From NCBI GenBank assembly GCA_002327225.1, contig DCUN01000139.1, positions 1 to 23,954 on the forward strand: a DNA stretch of 23,954 bases. Reading direction: 5' to 3'. The notes under the pieces are model-generated. The model saw nothing but the letters and a program-made list of their open reading frames with translations, was not told the origin of the DNA and ran no database searches. The DNA is from Desulfobulbaceae bacterium UBA2213 (GTDB taxonomy: Bacteria > Desulfobacterota > Desulfobulbia > Desulfobulbales > Desulfocapsaceae). This document shows positions 1 to 8,081 of the stretch, one piece after another. Within the stretch, counting starts at the first letter, position 1, and every line of letters starts with the position of its first letter. Position numbers and translations under genes: made by a program.

Positions 1-86
1 GTGAGCACCGCGCCGTCGGCGATGACCGGGCCATTGCCCGTAACGACAAAGGGCGCCCGGTAGAGATAGCGAGGGTATTCCTGCAT
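1..86 (-). CDS. Amidohydrolase N-terminus (partial), possibly aminofutalosine deaminase
   Basis: The reverse strand opens with ATG at 86 and stays open to the window edge, giving 28 codons that begin MQEYPRYLYRAPFVV. A short strand-rich start with a Val-Val and a Gly-Pro turn, followed by an Asp-Gly-Ala-Val-Leu step, is the usual N-terminal beta-sandwich of metal-dependent amidohydrolases. The start lies one base after the mqnC stop codon, so translation is probably coupled; no good Shine-Dalgarno sequence is seen. Some futalosine-pathway organisms deaminate aminofutalosine with an amidohydrolase of this kind, and the position after mqnE and mqnC fits that role. No metal-binding motif is inside the window, so the specific function is inference. 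Confidence 0.6.
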   Translation of the reverse strand, partial: MQEYPRYLYRAPFVVTGNGPVIADGAVL

Positions 87-87
87 T

Positions 88-1170
88 TTACACCAAAGTG
101 TAGTCCATTTTGCGCTGCCTGGGCACACAACCGGCACCTTCCACCAAGGTGCGAATCTCCTGCTCGGAGAGGCGAAATCCCACCCCGGCCGCAGCAACCA
201 CATTCTCCTCGATCATGGTGCTGCCGAAATCATTGGCCCCGAAAAAGAGAGCAAGCTGGGCCACCTTCGGCCCCTGCGTCACCCAGGAGGCCTGGACATT
301 TGCAAAATTGTCAAGATAGATCCGGGAGAGGGCCAGCATGCGCAGATAGCCCATGCCTGTGGTTTTCTCGATCTCAACCAGCTGGGAAAGGGCGGTATTA
401 TCTGGCTGGAACGGCCAGGGGATAAAGGCGGTAAAGCCGCCGGTCCTGTCCTGCAGCTCCCGCAGACGCCGCAGATGCTCCAGGCGTTCAGGAACAGTTT
501 CAATATGGCCGAACATCATGGTGGCGGTCGTACGCAGTCCCTGAGAATGAGCCTCTTCCATGACCTCAATCCACTGATCCGCCGTGCACTTCCTGGGGGC
601 AGTGGCCTGCCGTACCCGATCAGTCAGAATCTCAGCGCCTCCACCGGGGATGGAATCAAGACCGGCGGCGATCAAACGTTGCAGCACCTCGCGGACAGAA
701 AGGGCTGAGAGGGTGGCAAAATGACAGACCTCCGGGGGAGAAAAACCATGGACATGGATGCCGGTGGTCTTCATGAAGCGCAGCATCTCTTCGTAGTATT
801 CCAAAGGCTTATCTGGATGGAGCCCACCCTGAAGCAGGATCTGGGTGCCACCCAATTCCTGGGTCTCCCGAATCTTCAGTTCAAGTTCATCAAAGCTCAG
901 CAGATAGCCGGCCTGATCCTCGGGCGTCTTGAAGAAGGCACAGAATTTACAGGCAGAGATACAGATATCGGTATAGTTCACATTGCGGTCAACAACATAG
1001 GTGACCTGCCCCTCAGGGTGGAGGCGCCGCCTGACACCATCGGCCAGGAATCCCAGCTGATAGAGATCCGCCCCACCTTCAAGCGCCAGGAACTCCTCAT
1101 CGCTGATCCTGCCGCCCGCCATGACCTTTTCAGTGATTCTCACCATCACCCCTTCCTGCAATCCCTTCAT
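88..1170 (-). CDS. mqnC: Cyclic dehypoxanthinyl futalosine synthase MqnC (radical SAM)
   Basis: This is a radical S-adenosylmethionine enzyme of the futalosine menaquinone pathway, converting dehypoxanthinyl futalosine to its cyclic form in the cytoplasm. The cluster-binding CX3CX2C motif (CISACKFC) lies near residues 70-77 and is preceded by VVDRNVNYTD, the MqnC form of this segment. A Gly-rich GGLHP segment and SIPGGGAEI follow, both shared across the MqnC/MqnE family. Length (about 360 aa) is normal. The start at 1170 has AGGGG six bases upstream; ATG at 1146, with AGGA seven bases upstream, is an equally good alternative, and a longer TTG start at 1176 is less likely. It lies downstream of mqnE on the same strand, separated by a palindromic repeat. 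MqnC rather than MqnE is chosen from the YVVDRN signature. Confidence 0.9.
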   Translation of the reverse strand: MKGLQEGVMVRITEKVMAGGRISDEEFLALEGGADLYQLGFLADGVRRRLHPEGQVTYVVDRNVNYTDICISACKFCAFFKTPEDQAGYLLSFDELELKIRETQELGGTQILLQGGLHPDKPLEYYEEMLRFMKTTGIHVHGFSPPEVCHFATLSALSVREVLQRLIAAGLDSIPGGGAEILTDRVRQATAPRKCTADQWIEVMEEAHSQGLRTTATMMFGHIETVPERLEHLRRLRELQDRTGGFTAFIPWPFQPDNTALSQLVEIEKTTGMGYLRMLALSRIYLDNFANVQASWVTQGPKVAQLALFFGANDFGSTMIEENVVAAAGVGFRLSEQEIRTLVEGAGCVPRQRKMDYTLV

Positions 1171-1230
1171 CTGCAACCCCTACTATCAGGCATGAAGGTA
1201 GCATAAAAAATTACCCAAGAGATGGCTAAG

Positions 1231-1361
1231 CAAAAATGCCCAAAGACAAGGCGCGCAGGTAAGCGAGCTTGCGAGACTCCGAATCCTGAGGAGTGAGGCG
1301 TACTTTTGGGTACGCCGCAATGACGAAGGATGCAGCGCAACGCAGTATTTGGGCATTTTTT
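1231..1361. repeat. 131-bp imperfect palindromic repeat between mqnE and mqnC
   Basis: The ends are inverted copies: 1231-1247 reads AAAAATGCCCAAAGAC after its first base, and 1345-1361 is its reverse complement with one internal mismatch. The interior holds further small dyads, including GGCGTAC/GTACGCC around 1298-1315 and ACTCC/GGAGT around 1276-1294. The element ends 8 bases before the mqnE stop, so it lies in the transcribed spacer of the mqnE-mqnC unit and should form a large RNA structure. The layout resembles small non-coding palindromic repeats dispersed in deltaproteobacterial genomes; that family comparison is from memory. Short ORFs crossing it are artefacts. Confidence 0.7.
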
Positions 1362-1369
1362 CGACGCCA

Positions 1370-2467
1370 TCAGTCATGCACCTTAATAACATTATAGAGC
1401 GTATCCCGCTCGACAGGCACCCGGCCCGCCTCTTTGATCAAACGCACCAGGGTATTGCTGCCGATGGCCTGATCGGTATCGGCGCCTGCCATGTGGGTGA
1501 TCACCTCTTCCTTGACCGTGCCGTCCATATCATCAGCCCCGAAGGAAAGGGCAATCTGGGCCATTTTGGGTCCTATCATGACCCAGTAGGCCTTGATGTG
1601 CGGGAAGTTATCGAGAAAAAGCCTGGCCACGGCGATATTTTTCAGATCATCAATGCCTGTGGTTCGGGAGAGCGTACTCATCTCAGTGTTCTTAGGATGA
1701 AAAGAGAGCGGGATAAAGGCCAGAAAGCCCTTTGTTTCATCCTGGGCTCTGCGCAGGGCATCAAGGTGTTCCAGGCGTTCCTCCATGGTCTCGATATGAC
1801 CATAGAGCATGGTGGCATTGGTATGCAAACCTTGACGGTGAGCGATCTTGGCTACCTCCAGCCACTGATCACCGGAAAGTTTCTTTTCACAGGTAATCGT
1901 CCGGATGCGGGGAGAAAAAACCTCGGCACCACCACCAGGGATAGAGCCCAGTCCCGCATCCCGCAGGATATCGAGGGTTTCGGCCACGGATTTCCCGGCA
2001 AGACCTGCCAGATGGGCAATCTCAACACAGGTGAAGGCCTGGATATGGACATCGGGCCTGATCTCTTTAATGCCGCGCAACAGCTCCAGATAATAGTCAA
2101 AAGGCAGGTCAGGATGAATCCCGCCCACCATATGAATCTCAGTAATGGGCTCATCGAGCCTGGCCCGCACCTTTTCCTTGACCTGGGCCAGATCCATCTC
2201 ATAGGCAAGATCTGAGCTCTTATCTTTGCCAAAAGCACAGAACTTACAGAGATTGGTGCAGATATTGGAATAATTGATATGCTGGTTATAGATGAAGTAG
2301 GCCTTATCGCCATTCATCCTGTTCCTGACCAGATTGGCCATATAGCCAAGGGCCAGGATCTCTTTACTGTTATAAAGGGCCAGTCCGTCCTGCAGGTTCA
2401 GCCGTTCGCCGGCCTCCACCTTTTCCAGAATCTCCCCAAGCCCTGCCTGTTGTACAAAAGATTTCAT
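1370..2467 (-). CDS. mqnE: Aminofutalosine synthase MqnE (radical SAM)
   Basis: The family adds the radical from S-adenosylmethionine to 3-(1-carboxyvinyl)oxybenzoate to give aminofutalosine, the first radical step of the futalosine menaquinone route. The protein has 365 residues, normal for the family. The CX3CX2C cluster motif CTNLCKFC is at 70-77, preceded by NQHINYSNIC, a signature that separates MqnE from MqnC. A GGIHPD segment and SIPGGGAEV follow. The ATG at 2467 has GAGGAG just upstream. The intrinsic terminator of the upstream sigma-factor gene ends only 13 bases before this start codon, leaving no room for a normal promoter between them. It is paralogous to the next gene, mqnC, with a closely similar layout. 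Confidence 0.92.
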   Translation of the reverse strand: MKSFVQQAGLGEILEKVEAGERLNLQDGLALYNSKEILALGYMANLVRNRMNGDKAYFIYNQHINYSNICTNLCKFCAFGKDKSSDLAYEMDLAQVKEKVRARLDEPITEIHMVGGIHPDLPFDYYLELLRGIKEIRPDVHIQAFTCVEIAHLAGLAGKSVAETLDILRDAGLGSIPGGGAEVFSPRIRTITCEKKLSGDQWLEVAKIAHRQGLHTNATMLYGHIETMEERLEHLDALRRAQDETKGFLAFIPLSFHPKNTEMSTLSRTTGIDDLKNIAVARLFLDNFPHIKAYWVMIGPKMAQIALSFGADDMDGTVKEEVITHMAGADTDQAIGSNTLVRLIKEAGRVPVERDTLYNVIKVHD

Positions 2468-2480
2468 ACCAGCTCCTCAT

Positions 2481-2510
2481 AAAAAAAGCCGGAAACTTAC
2501 GTCCGGCTTT
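2481..2510 (-). terminator. Intrinsic terminator after the sigma-factor gene, abutting mqnE
   Basis: Read on the minus strand, AAGCCGGA and TCCGGCTT form an 8-bp GC-rich stem with an 8-base loop, followed by a run of seven T. It starts 24 bases after the sigma-factor stop. The T-run is followed directly by the mqnE Shine-Dalgarno sequence, so it may act as an attenuator for mqnE-mqnC. Confidence 0.85.
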
Positions 2511-2533
2511 GTCCTGAAATAAGAGAGTAGATC

Positions 2534-3883
2534 CTAATCCAGAAAATATTTCAATTGATCACGCCTGCTGGAATGGCGCAGCCGATTCAGGGCCTTCTTT
2601 TCAATCTGGCGAATCCGCTCACGGGAGACATTAAACCTTTTGCCAATTTCTTCCAGGGTATATTCGGCCTTTTCTCCGATACCGAAACGAAGGCGGATAA
2701 TCTTTTCCTCCCGTTCACTGAGCGTCGACAGGATCTCGGTTACCCGACCGGCAAGCTCTCTGGTCTGCACCGTATCATAAGGGGACAGAGACTCATTATT
2801 TTCGAGAAAATCGCCAAGGGTTGAATCGTCATCACCCACCGGCGTCTCAAGAGAAATTGGCTCTCGTGACGCTTCCAGGATTGCCAGAATTTTCTCCATG
2901 GGCAGCTCAGTGCTCTTGGAAATCTCAAGCGGCGTAGGCTCCCGGCCAAGTTCCTTGAACAAGGCATAAAAGGCCTTGAAAAACTGGCTGCGCAATTCGA
3001 GGAAATGTACAGGCAAACGAATAGTCCTGGTTTTATCCAGAATCGCCCGGGTGATGGCCTGCCTGATCCACCAACTGGCATAGGTAGAAAACTTGTTCCC
3101 CTTAGTATAATCAAAGCGAAAGACCGCCCGCATCAGGCCCAGATTCCCTTCCTGGATCAAGTCGGCAAGGGTCAGTCCCTGATGCATATACCGCTTGGCA
3201 ATAGAGACCACCAGACGAAGATTGGCGCGAATCATCGCATCTTTTGCAGTCTCAATAGAGCGACTATAGGCCTCAATCACGGCCTGCATCTCATGCAGTT
3301 CGCGCTTATCAGAATACTTTTTGGCGGCGGTGATCACACTGTAGCGCATGAAATTGAGCTGCTGTTTTTTGGGCTTCAGAGTGGGATCACGCCTTTCCCA
3401 GAGGTCAATCCGGCCACAGAGCAGAGCAATCTCCGCAACCCCGGACACATCGTCCCGTATAGACTGGATGATCGCGTCAAAACCCTGGCGGATACATTTT
3501 GAATACTTCGCCTCTTCATCAGGAGTCAACAGATCAAACTGACCCATTTCCCGCAGATAGGTGGTGGTCGTCTCTTCCGCTTCATGGCTCTCATTGCCAG
3601 CGGCCGCAAGCGAAAGATCCGACAGATCGTCATCGTCGTCGAGTTCATTTTTATCATGATCCCACACCTCTCCAGACAAGGTTCTCTTTTCACCGCTTTT
3701 TTCAATGGTGACGATCTGGATATTATTGTCCCCAAGGAAATCAAAGATATTTTCAATGGCGCTGGGATCTTTAATCTCATCAGGCAACAATTCGTTCAAA
3801 TCACTAAAGCTGAGACATCCCTCAGACTGGCCAGCCTTCAGTAAATTTTCTTTCAATTCAGAGAGCACCAGAGACGACTCCAT
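2534..3883 (-). CDS. RpoD-like sigma-70 factor (group 1/2)
   Basis: This is an RNA polymerase sigma subunit that directs promoter recognition. The 449 residues show a divergent region 1.1-like N-terminus (1-60), an acidic linker with five Asp in a row near 82-86, and region 1.2 (about 105-131, TYLREMGQFDLLTPDEE). Region 2 runs about 214-285, with DLIQEGNLGLMRAV and YASWWIRQAITRAI for -10 recognition and melting. Region 3 follows, then region 4 to the end, with TLEEIGKRFNVSRERIRQIE as the -35-binding helix-turn-helix. It is shorter than typical primary RpoD (about 600 aa) because the long non-conserved region is reduced. The C-terminus ending in FLD is RpoD-like and not RpoS-like. No dnaG is next to it, so whether this is the housekeeping sigma or a second RpoD-type factor is open. 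No clear Shine-Dalgarno sequence precedes the ATG. Confidence 0.88.
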   Translation of the reverse strand: MESSLVLSELKENLLKAGQSEGCLSFSDLNELLPDEIKDPSAIENIFDFLGDNNIQIVTIEKSGEKRTLSGEVWDHDKNELDDDDDLSDLSLAAAGNESHEAEETTTTYLREMGQFDLLTPDEEAKYSKCIRQGFDAIIQSIRDDVSGVAEIALLCGRIDLWERRDPTLKPKKQQLNFMRYSVITAAKKYSDKRELHEMQAVIEAYSRSIETAKDAMIRANLRLVVSIAKRYMHQGLTLADLIQEGNLGLMRAVFRFDYTKGNKFSTYASWWIRQAITRAILDKTRTIRLPVHFLELRSQFFKAFYALFKELGREPTPLEISKSTELPMEKILAILEASREPISLETPVGDDDSTLGDFLENNESLSPYDTVQTRELAGRVTEILSTLSEREEKIIRLRFGIGEKAEYTLEEIGKRFNVSRERIRQIEKKALNRLRHSSRRDQLKYFLD

Positions 3884-4262
3884 TATTTATATTTTTAAAA
3901 CAACTCAGCTGTTTACAACGACCAATAATTACAGTAAAAATAATTATCTTATACACTTTAAGGACTTGGACATACTTCCAAGCTTCTTCTCCGTAAGGAA
4001 CCAGAACATTTCACGATAAAAAATCAAAAAAAATATTCACCATCATTATTTTTTTGCAAACATTATATACTACAACGCCTGATCACAAAAAACAAAATAA
4101 TTTTTCACAGGGCAAGAGAATAAAGTTAAAAATAGTATAAGATCGATCCGCAAGACAGGCAAGAGAGCCAGTCTCATCTTTTCCATCATCATCAACACTA
4201 ACCGCACAACATACTGAAACAACAATATTTATTTCTTTCAACCAGCGACAAGACGAACAGTT
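3884..4262. other. AT-rich divergent intergenic region between sigma gene and malQ
   Basis: These 379 bases separate two divergent genes and are strongly AT-rich. No credible ORF or RNA gene is seen. The region must hold the promoters for both genes. The best visible candidate is a minus-strand TATAAT listed separately; for malQ no convincing -35/-10 pair could be chosen among many AT-rich options. Confidence 0.6.
4062..4089 (-). promoter_or_regulatory. Candidate promoter for the sigma-factor gene
   Basis: On the minus strand, TATAAT (plus 4062-4067) is preceded by TTGTGA about 15 bases upstream. The -10 is perfect but the spacing is short and the -35 only partial. It would give a leader of about 170 bases. 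The surrounding AT richness makes chance matches likely. Confidence 0.3.
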
Positions 4263-5816
4263 ATGCGCCCCACTCTCTCCCCACAGCGTAGCAGTGGAAT
4301 ACTAGCCCATATCACCTCTTTACCTTCTCCATACGGCATCGGCGACCTTGGTCCATCCAGCCACTCCTTCCTTGAATTCCTGGCTCGCGCCGGACAAGGA
4401 TATTGGCAGATCCTCCCCACAGGTCCGGGCAGTCCCGTTTTTGATAACTCTCCCTATATGAGCCTTTCGGCCTTCGCCGGCTCTCCGTTACTTATCTCAC
4501 CTGATCTCCTCCTCGAAGAAGGACTGATCAGGAAGTCATCGTTGGAGATGGCGCCAGCTTTTTCTGAATACAGCACTGATTTCGCAAAAGTCACAGCCTT
4601 TAAGACCAGACTCCTGCAGGAGGCCTTTAGCAGCCTTCCTCCACAGTTAGATGATTTTACTCATTTTAAAAAAAATACGCCCTGGCTTGAAGATTATACC
4701 TTGTTCATGGCCCTGAAAGAAGAATTCCATGGCCTTGGATGGTTTGACTGGCCCGAAGAGATCGCCACTCGCAGACCTGAAGCTCTGTCTGCCTTGCATG
4801 CTGAACACCATGAGCGCATCAACTATTACGCCTTTGAACAATTTCAGTTCTTTCATCAATGGAAGCTCCTGCAGACAAAGGCAAAAAAAGAACACATTAA
4901 ACTCATCGGCGACATTCCCATCTATGTCGGCTGGGACAGTGTCGACGTCTGGGCCAACCAGGAGATATTTACCCTTGACCCGAAAAGCCTCCGTCCCACC
5001 CATGTTGCCGGCGTCCCGCCCGACTATTTCAGCAAGACCGGACAACGATGGGGCAACCCCCTTTACCGGTGGCAAAGCACGGATCAAAACGTTGAGAAGA
5101 AACTGACCGACTGGTGGATTGAACGATTTCGCGCTGTATTGCAGATGGTTGACACTGCCCGCATCGACCACTTTCGCGGTTTTGAGGCCTACTGGTCCAT
5201 TCCGGAGGAAGAGGAAACGGCGGTTCAGGGCGAATGGCTCAAAGGGCCGGGCAAACTCTTTTTTGATAAAATCCTTACCGCCCTTGGTGAGCTCGACATC
5301 ATCGCCGAGGATCTGGGCATGATTACCCCGGAAGTCACCGATCTTCGTCGCTCTCTGGGCTTCCCCGGCATGAAGGTGCTGCAGTTTGCCTTTGATGACA
5401 ACCCGGACAACCCCTTTCTTCCCCATAACTACACCAGCCCCAACTATGTGGTCTATACCGGCACCCATGACAATGACACCACCGTTGGCTGGTTCCTCAG
5501 TGATCACTTGAGCCCCTCCCAGAGACAGCGGATCAAAAAAATCGCCAACCAGGCAGATGACACCCCCTCAACAATCCACAAGGATCTCATCTACCTGGCC
5601 ATGGCCTCAATCGGCCGCCTGACCATTTTCCCCCTCCAGGATATCCTGGGGTTTGGCAACGACTGCAAGATGAACTGTCCAGGAACCTGCGTTGGCAACT
5701 GGGCATGGCGTTGCGCCCCTCGCTTCTTAACTGATTCTGTGAGTTCCTGGCTGCGGGACGAGACTGCTCTCTTTGGACGCTGTCCGGAAAAGCGACTGAG
5801 TACCGACAAACCTTGA
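4263..5816 (+). CDS. malQ: 4-alpha-glucanotransferase (amylomaltase)
   Basis: This GH77 enzyme transfers alpha-1,4-glucan segments between malto-oligosaccharides, in cytoplasmic glycogen or maltodextrin turnover. The 517 residues match the compact bacterial family. Visible signatures are SGILAHITSLPSPYGIGDLG at the N-terminus, the nucleophile Asp in ARIDHFRGFEAYW, the acid/base Glu in IIAEDLGMIT, the third carboxylate in TGTHDNDTTVGW, and the C-terminal MNCPGTCVGNWAWR, where family members usually read MNxPGTxxGNWxWR. The ATG at 4263 has no strong Shine-Dalgarno sequence, but the SSGILAHITSLPS block begins about ten residues later, as expected. It is followed after 11 bases by the flavoprotein gene. 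No other glycogen gene is in the window. Confidence 0.93.
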   Translation: MRPTLSPQRSSGILAHITSLPSPYGIGDLGPSSHSFLEFLARAGQGYWQILPTGPGSPVFDNSPYMSLSAFAGSPLLISPDLLLEEGLIRKSSLEMAPAFSEYSTDFAKVTAFKTRLLQEAFSSLPPQLDDFTHFKKNTPWLEDYTLFMALKEEFHGLGWFDWPEEIATRRPEALSALHAEHHERINYYAFEQFQFFHQWKLLQTKAKKEHIKLIGDIPIYVGWDSVDVWANQEIFTLDPKSLRPTHVAGVPPDYFSKTGQRWGNPLYRWQSTDQNVEKKLTDWWIERFRAVLQMVDTARIDHFRGFEAYWSIPEEEETAVQGEWLKGPGKLFFDKILTALGELDIIAEDLGMITPEVTDLRRSLGFPGMKVLQFAFDDNPDNPFLPHNYTSPNYVVYTGTHDNDTTVGWFLSDHLSPSQRQRIKKIANQADDTPSTIHKDLIYLAMASIGRLTIFPLQDILGFGNDCKMNCPGTCVGNWAWRCAPRFLTDSVSSWLRDETALFGRCPEKRLSTDKP

Positions 5817-5827
5817 CAGGAGTCCCC

Positions 5828-6412
5828 ATGCATACACTCATCATCCTTGGCAGCCCGCGCAAAAACGGCAACAGCGAGTCCCTGGCCCAGAGCGTGGCCA
5901 GCGGCATCATGCAGCATCCTGGCGCCACCGTTGAGTTCATCCGCCTGAATGACTTGCGGCTCTCTCCCTGTCAGGGATGTGGCGGCTGCAACAAGAGCTC
6001 AACCTGTGTGATTACAGACGATATGACACCCCTCTATCAAAAGGTCGATGACTGTGATCATCTGATCCTCGTCAGTCCCATCTATTTCTATGGCCTTTCG
6101 GCCCAGTGCAAGACCTTTATCGACCGCTTCCAGGCCCGCTGGGCTCGAAAATATCTCTCAGGCATACGCTTCAGACATGACGAGCAGCGCCAGGGCACCC
6201 TTCTTGTAACCGCGGCGACTGAAGGTAAAAAAATATTTGACGGCGCACTGCTTACCGCGCACACCCTCTTTGACGCCCTCGATATGAAAAACGGAGAACA
6301 TCTGCTGGTCAGGGGAGTCGATCAGCGCGGGGCCATGCAGAAACAGACCCGGATACTTGAGCAGGCCGTGGTCCTGGGCCGGCAGATTGCAGGCAGCCCA
6401 GGACTTGAATGA
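5828..6412 (+). CDS. Iron-sulfur flavoprotein / NAD(P)H-dependent FMN reductase family
   Basis: This is a flavodoxin-fold redox protein of 194 residues. The N-terminus MHTLIILGSPRKNGNS is the FMN phosphate-binding loop of the family. A compact cysteine cluster, CQGCGGCNKSSTC near residues 46-58, has the CX2CX2CX5C spacing of iron-sulfur flavoproteins (ISF), which bind one [4Fe-4S] cluster beside FMN. A second flavin-binding segment, LVSPIYFYGLSAQCKTFIDR, follows. In anaerobes such proteins move electrons, often in defence against oxygen or peroxide; the actual partner here is unknown. ATG at 5828 is chosen because AGGAG lies five bases upstream; a TTG at 5813 would overlap malQ. It probably shares the malQ transcript, though no functional link is evident. 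Confidence 0.85.
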   Translation: MHTLIILGSPRKNGNSESLAQSVASGIMQHPGATVEFIRLNDLRLSPCQGCGGCNKSSTCVITDDMTPLYQKVDDCDHLILVSPIYFYGLSAQCKTFIDRFQARWARKYLSGIRFRHDEQRQGTLLVTAATEGKKIFDGALLTAHTLFDALDMKNGEHLLVRGVDQRGAMQKQTRILEQAVVLGRQIAGSPGLE

Positions 6413-6852
6413 TCTTCGACAAATCAGACAGTTCCCTTAAGGCCCTTCAAAAAAACATGACCGTGATTTACGACAACTACAGGGTATCTTGAAAAATGGT
6501 CTTTTTGCCCAAGCTCTGCGATGTTCTGAAATTTTATCCTCGGAATATCAAACATATGTCTGTGGCAAAATCTTCTTCAAGCCTTGATCTTGAACAAAAA
6601 TCCTGTTTTTTTAGGTACCCTACATCTGAAAGCGTAACCCAATTAATTTTGCTGCTGGTCAATAAACTTCTACGTTTTATTTTGATCCAAACGATTTCAG
6701 GTTAAAATATATTTTTCATTTGCTCTTTCACGCATACTTCAGGTAGTGAACATCTATTCATTTGAGATTAAAAAATTATCCGCGAAGAATTTGTCCATTT
6801 TCAACCTGACTGCCCTGCAAGCTTGAACCTATTTTATTTTTATGGAGCTTCT
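6413..6852. other. Intergenic region upstream of the porin operon
   Basis: This 440-base stretch is AT-rich in its right half. A 69-codon open frame at 6496-6705 has no good ribosome binding site and no recognisable composition, so it is not called. No tRNA and no clear terminator after the flavoprotein gene were found. The promoter of the porin operon should lie here but no pair of boxes stands out. Confidence 0.5.
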
Positions 6853-8067
6853 ATGAAACAATCACCATTTGTTTTTTATACATTCCTGCTCATATTCTTT
6901 GCCCTGCAAACGACATCTCCCTGCCATGCTTATGATGTCAGCAAGCAACTAAGCATCAATGGTTTTTTATCCCAGGGCTACATTAAAAGCAGCGGCAATA
7001 ATTTCCTGGGCAACTCCATGGATGGCTCTTTTCAACTGAACGAAGTCGGCCTGACGATTAATTCAACAGTAAACGACAACCTGCGACTTGGTTTCCAGAT
7101 TCTTTCCCGGGATGTAGGCGCAGAAGGAAACAACGACTTCCAGCTTGACTGGGCTGTCGCAGATTATCGTTGGCAGGACTGGATAGGGATGCGCCTTGGC
7201 AAGGTAAAACTTCCTATCGGCTTATACAATCAAAGCCTAGTTACCGATTTCTTACGCCCTATGGTCTTTCTTCCTCAAAGCATCTACGACGAAAACAAGC
7301 GAACCCAGATCGTGGGTGCCATGGGTGGCAGCATCTACGGCAATATCTCATTTGGCAGCAACGGTGATATTGACTATCAGGCCTATTATGGAAAGGTCGA
7401 TTTTAGCGAAGATTCAGGCCATGCACGAGGGATCCAATCTCTGGTAAACAGCTTCACCCGGAAAAAAGGCCTGGGGACCATTTCTGATTTTGACGCTGAA
7501 AACAAGTATGTATATGGGGGTTCATTGATCTACTCTCCCCCGCTTGAAGGACTGCGACTTGGAGTTTCATATTTTACCGGTCAAACCGATTTTGATTTTA
7601 CCATCGGTACGCAGACAGGATCCGCCAGGGGTACCAGTAAAGATTTTGTTGTACTGTCCATGGAATACTCCCGTCTCGACTGGAAGTTTGCCATGGAATA
7701 TTCAGAGATCACCGGAGACCGTGAGGTTATGGGCTTTGATATCCCCGACGGCCGTTCTCAGGGCGCCTATGCCCAACTTTGCTATCACTTTTTCGAGCCA
7801 TTTGTATTCTCAGCCATTTACGATATTTTTTATGCGGACAAACGAGACCGCGACGGCAGTAACTTTGTCGCCCAGGGCCAACCCGACTTCCTCGGCTGGC
7901 GCAAGGATATTGGAGTGGGGGTACGCTGGAACATTACCAGCCAATGGAACATCAAGGCAGAACAGCACTGGGTAGATGGAGCTTCACTGCAATTGCCCCT
8001 TTTCAATCCCCAAGGTGTTAAAAAAGATTGGAACTATTTGGTTTTGAAAACCTCATTCAACTTTTAG
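6853..8067 (+). CDS. Outer-membrane porin, beta-barrel
   Basis: A 404-residue secreted barrel protein. The N-terminus has a classical signal peptide (MKQSPFVFYTFLLIFFALQ, probable cleavage after CHA), followed by YDVSKQLSINGFLSQGY. The mature part is made of alternating amphipathic strands with many aromatic girdle residues and ends in Phe (KTSFNF), the usual C-terminal signal for outer-membrane assembly. The ATG at 6853 has GGAG five bases upstream; the longer frame from 6823 is rejected. It is the first gene of a tight operon with a PstS-like protein and a diguanylate cyclase, which suggests uptake of a small, perhaps anionic solute. The substrate cannot be read from the sequence. It looks related to the general porins found beside phosphate-type binding proteins. 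Confidence 0.85.
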   Translation: MKQSPFVFYTFLLIFFALQTTSPCHAYDVSKQLSINGFLSQGYIKSSGNNFLGNSMDGSFQLNEVGLTINSTVNDNLRLGFQILSRDVGAEGNNDFQLDWAVADYRWQDWIGMRLGKVKLPIGLYNQSLVTDFLRPMVFLPQSIYDENKRTQIVGAMGGSIYGNISFGSNGDIDYQAYYGKVDFSEDSGHARGIQSLVNSFTRKKGLGTISDFDAENKYVYGGSLIYSPPLEGLRLGVSYFTGQTDFDFTIGTQTGSARGTSKDFVVLSMEYSRLDWKFAMEYSEITGDREVMGFDIPDGRSQGAYAQLCYHFFEPFVFSAIYDIFYADKRDRDGSNFVAQGQPDFLGWRKDIGVGVRWNITSQWNIKAEQHWVDGASLQLPLFNPQGVKKDWNYLVLKTSFNF

Positions 8068-8081
8068 GAGGGAGAAGAACA

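Noticed and set aside
1167..1392. Short open frames across the spacer between mqnE and mqnC
   Set aside because: They run through the 131-bp palindrome, have no ribosome binding site and reflect the repeat's own composition.
1852..2313. 153-codon minus-strand ORF inside mqnE
   Set aside because: It is a shadow of mqnE in another frame; mqnE itself has full family motifs.
4647..5507. 286-codon minus-strand ORF opposite malQ
   Set aside because: It is a long antisense shadow in a GC-biased gene; malQ has all catalytic motifs on the plus strand.
6496..6705. 69-codon plus-strand ORF upstream of the porin operon
   Set aside because: No Shine-Dalgarno sequence, no recognisable domain, and an AT-rich setting where such frames arise by chance.
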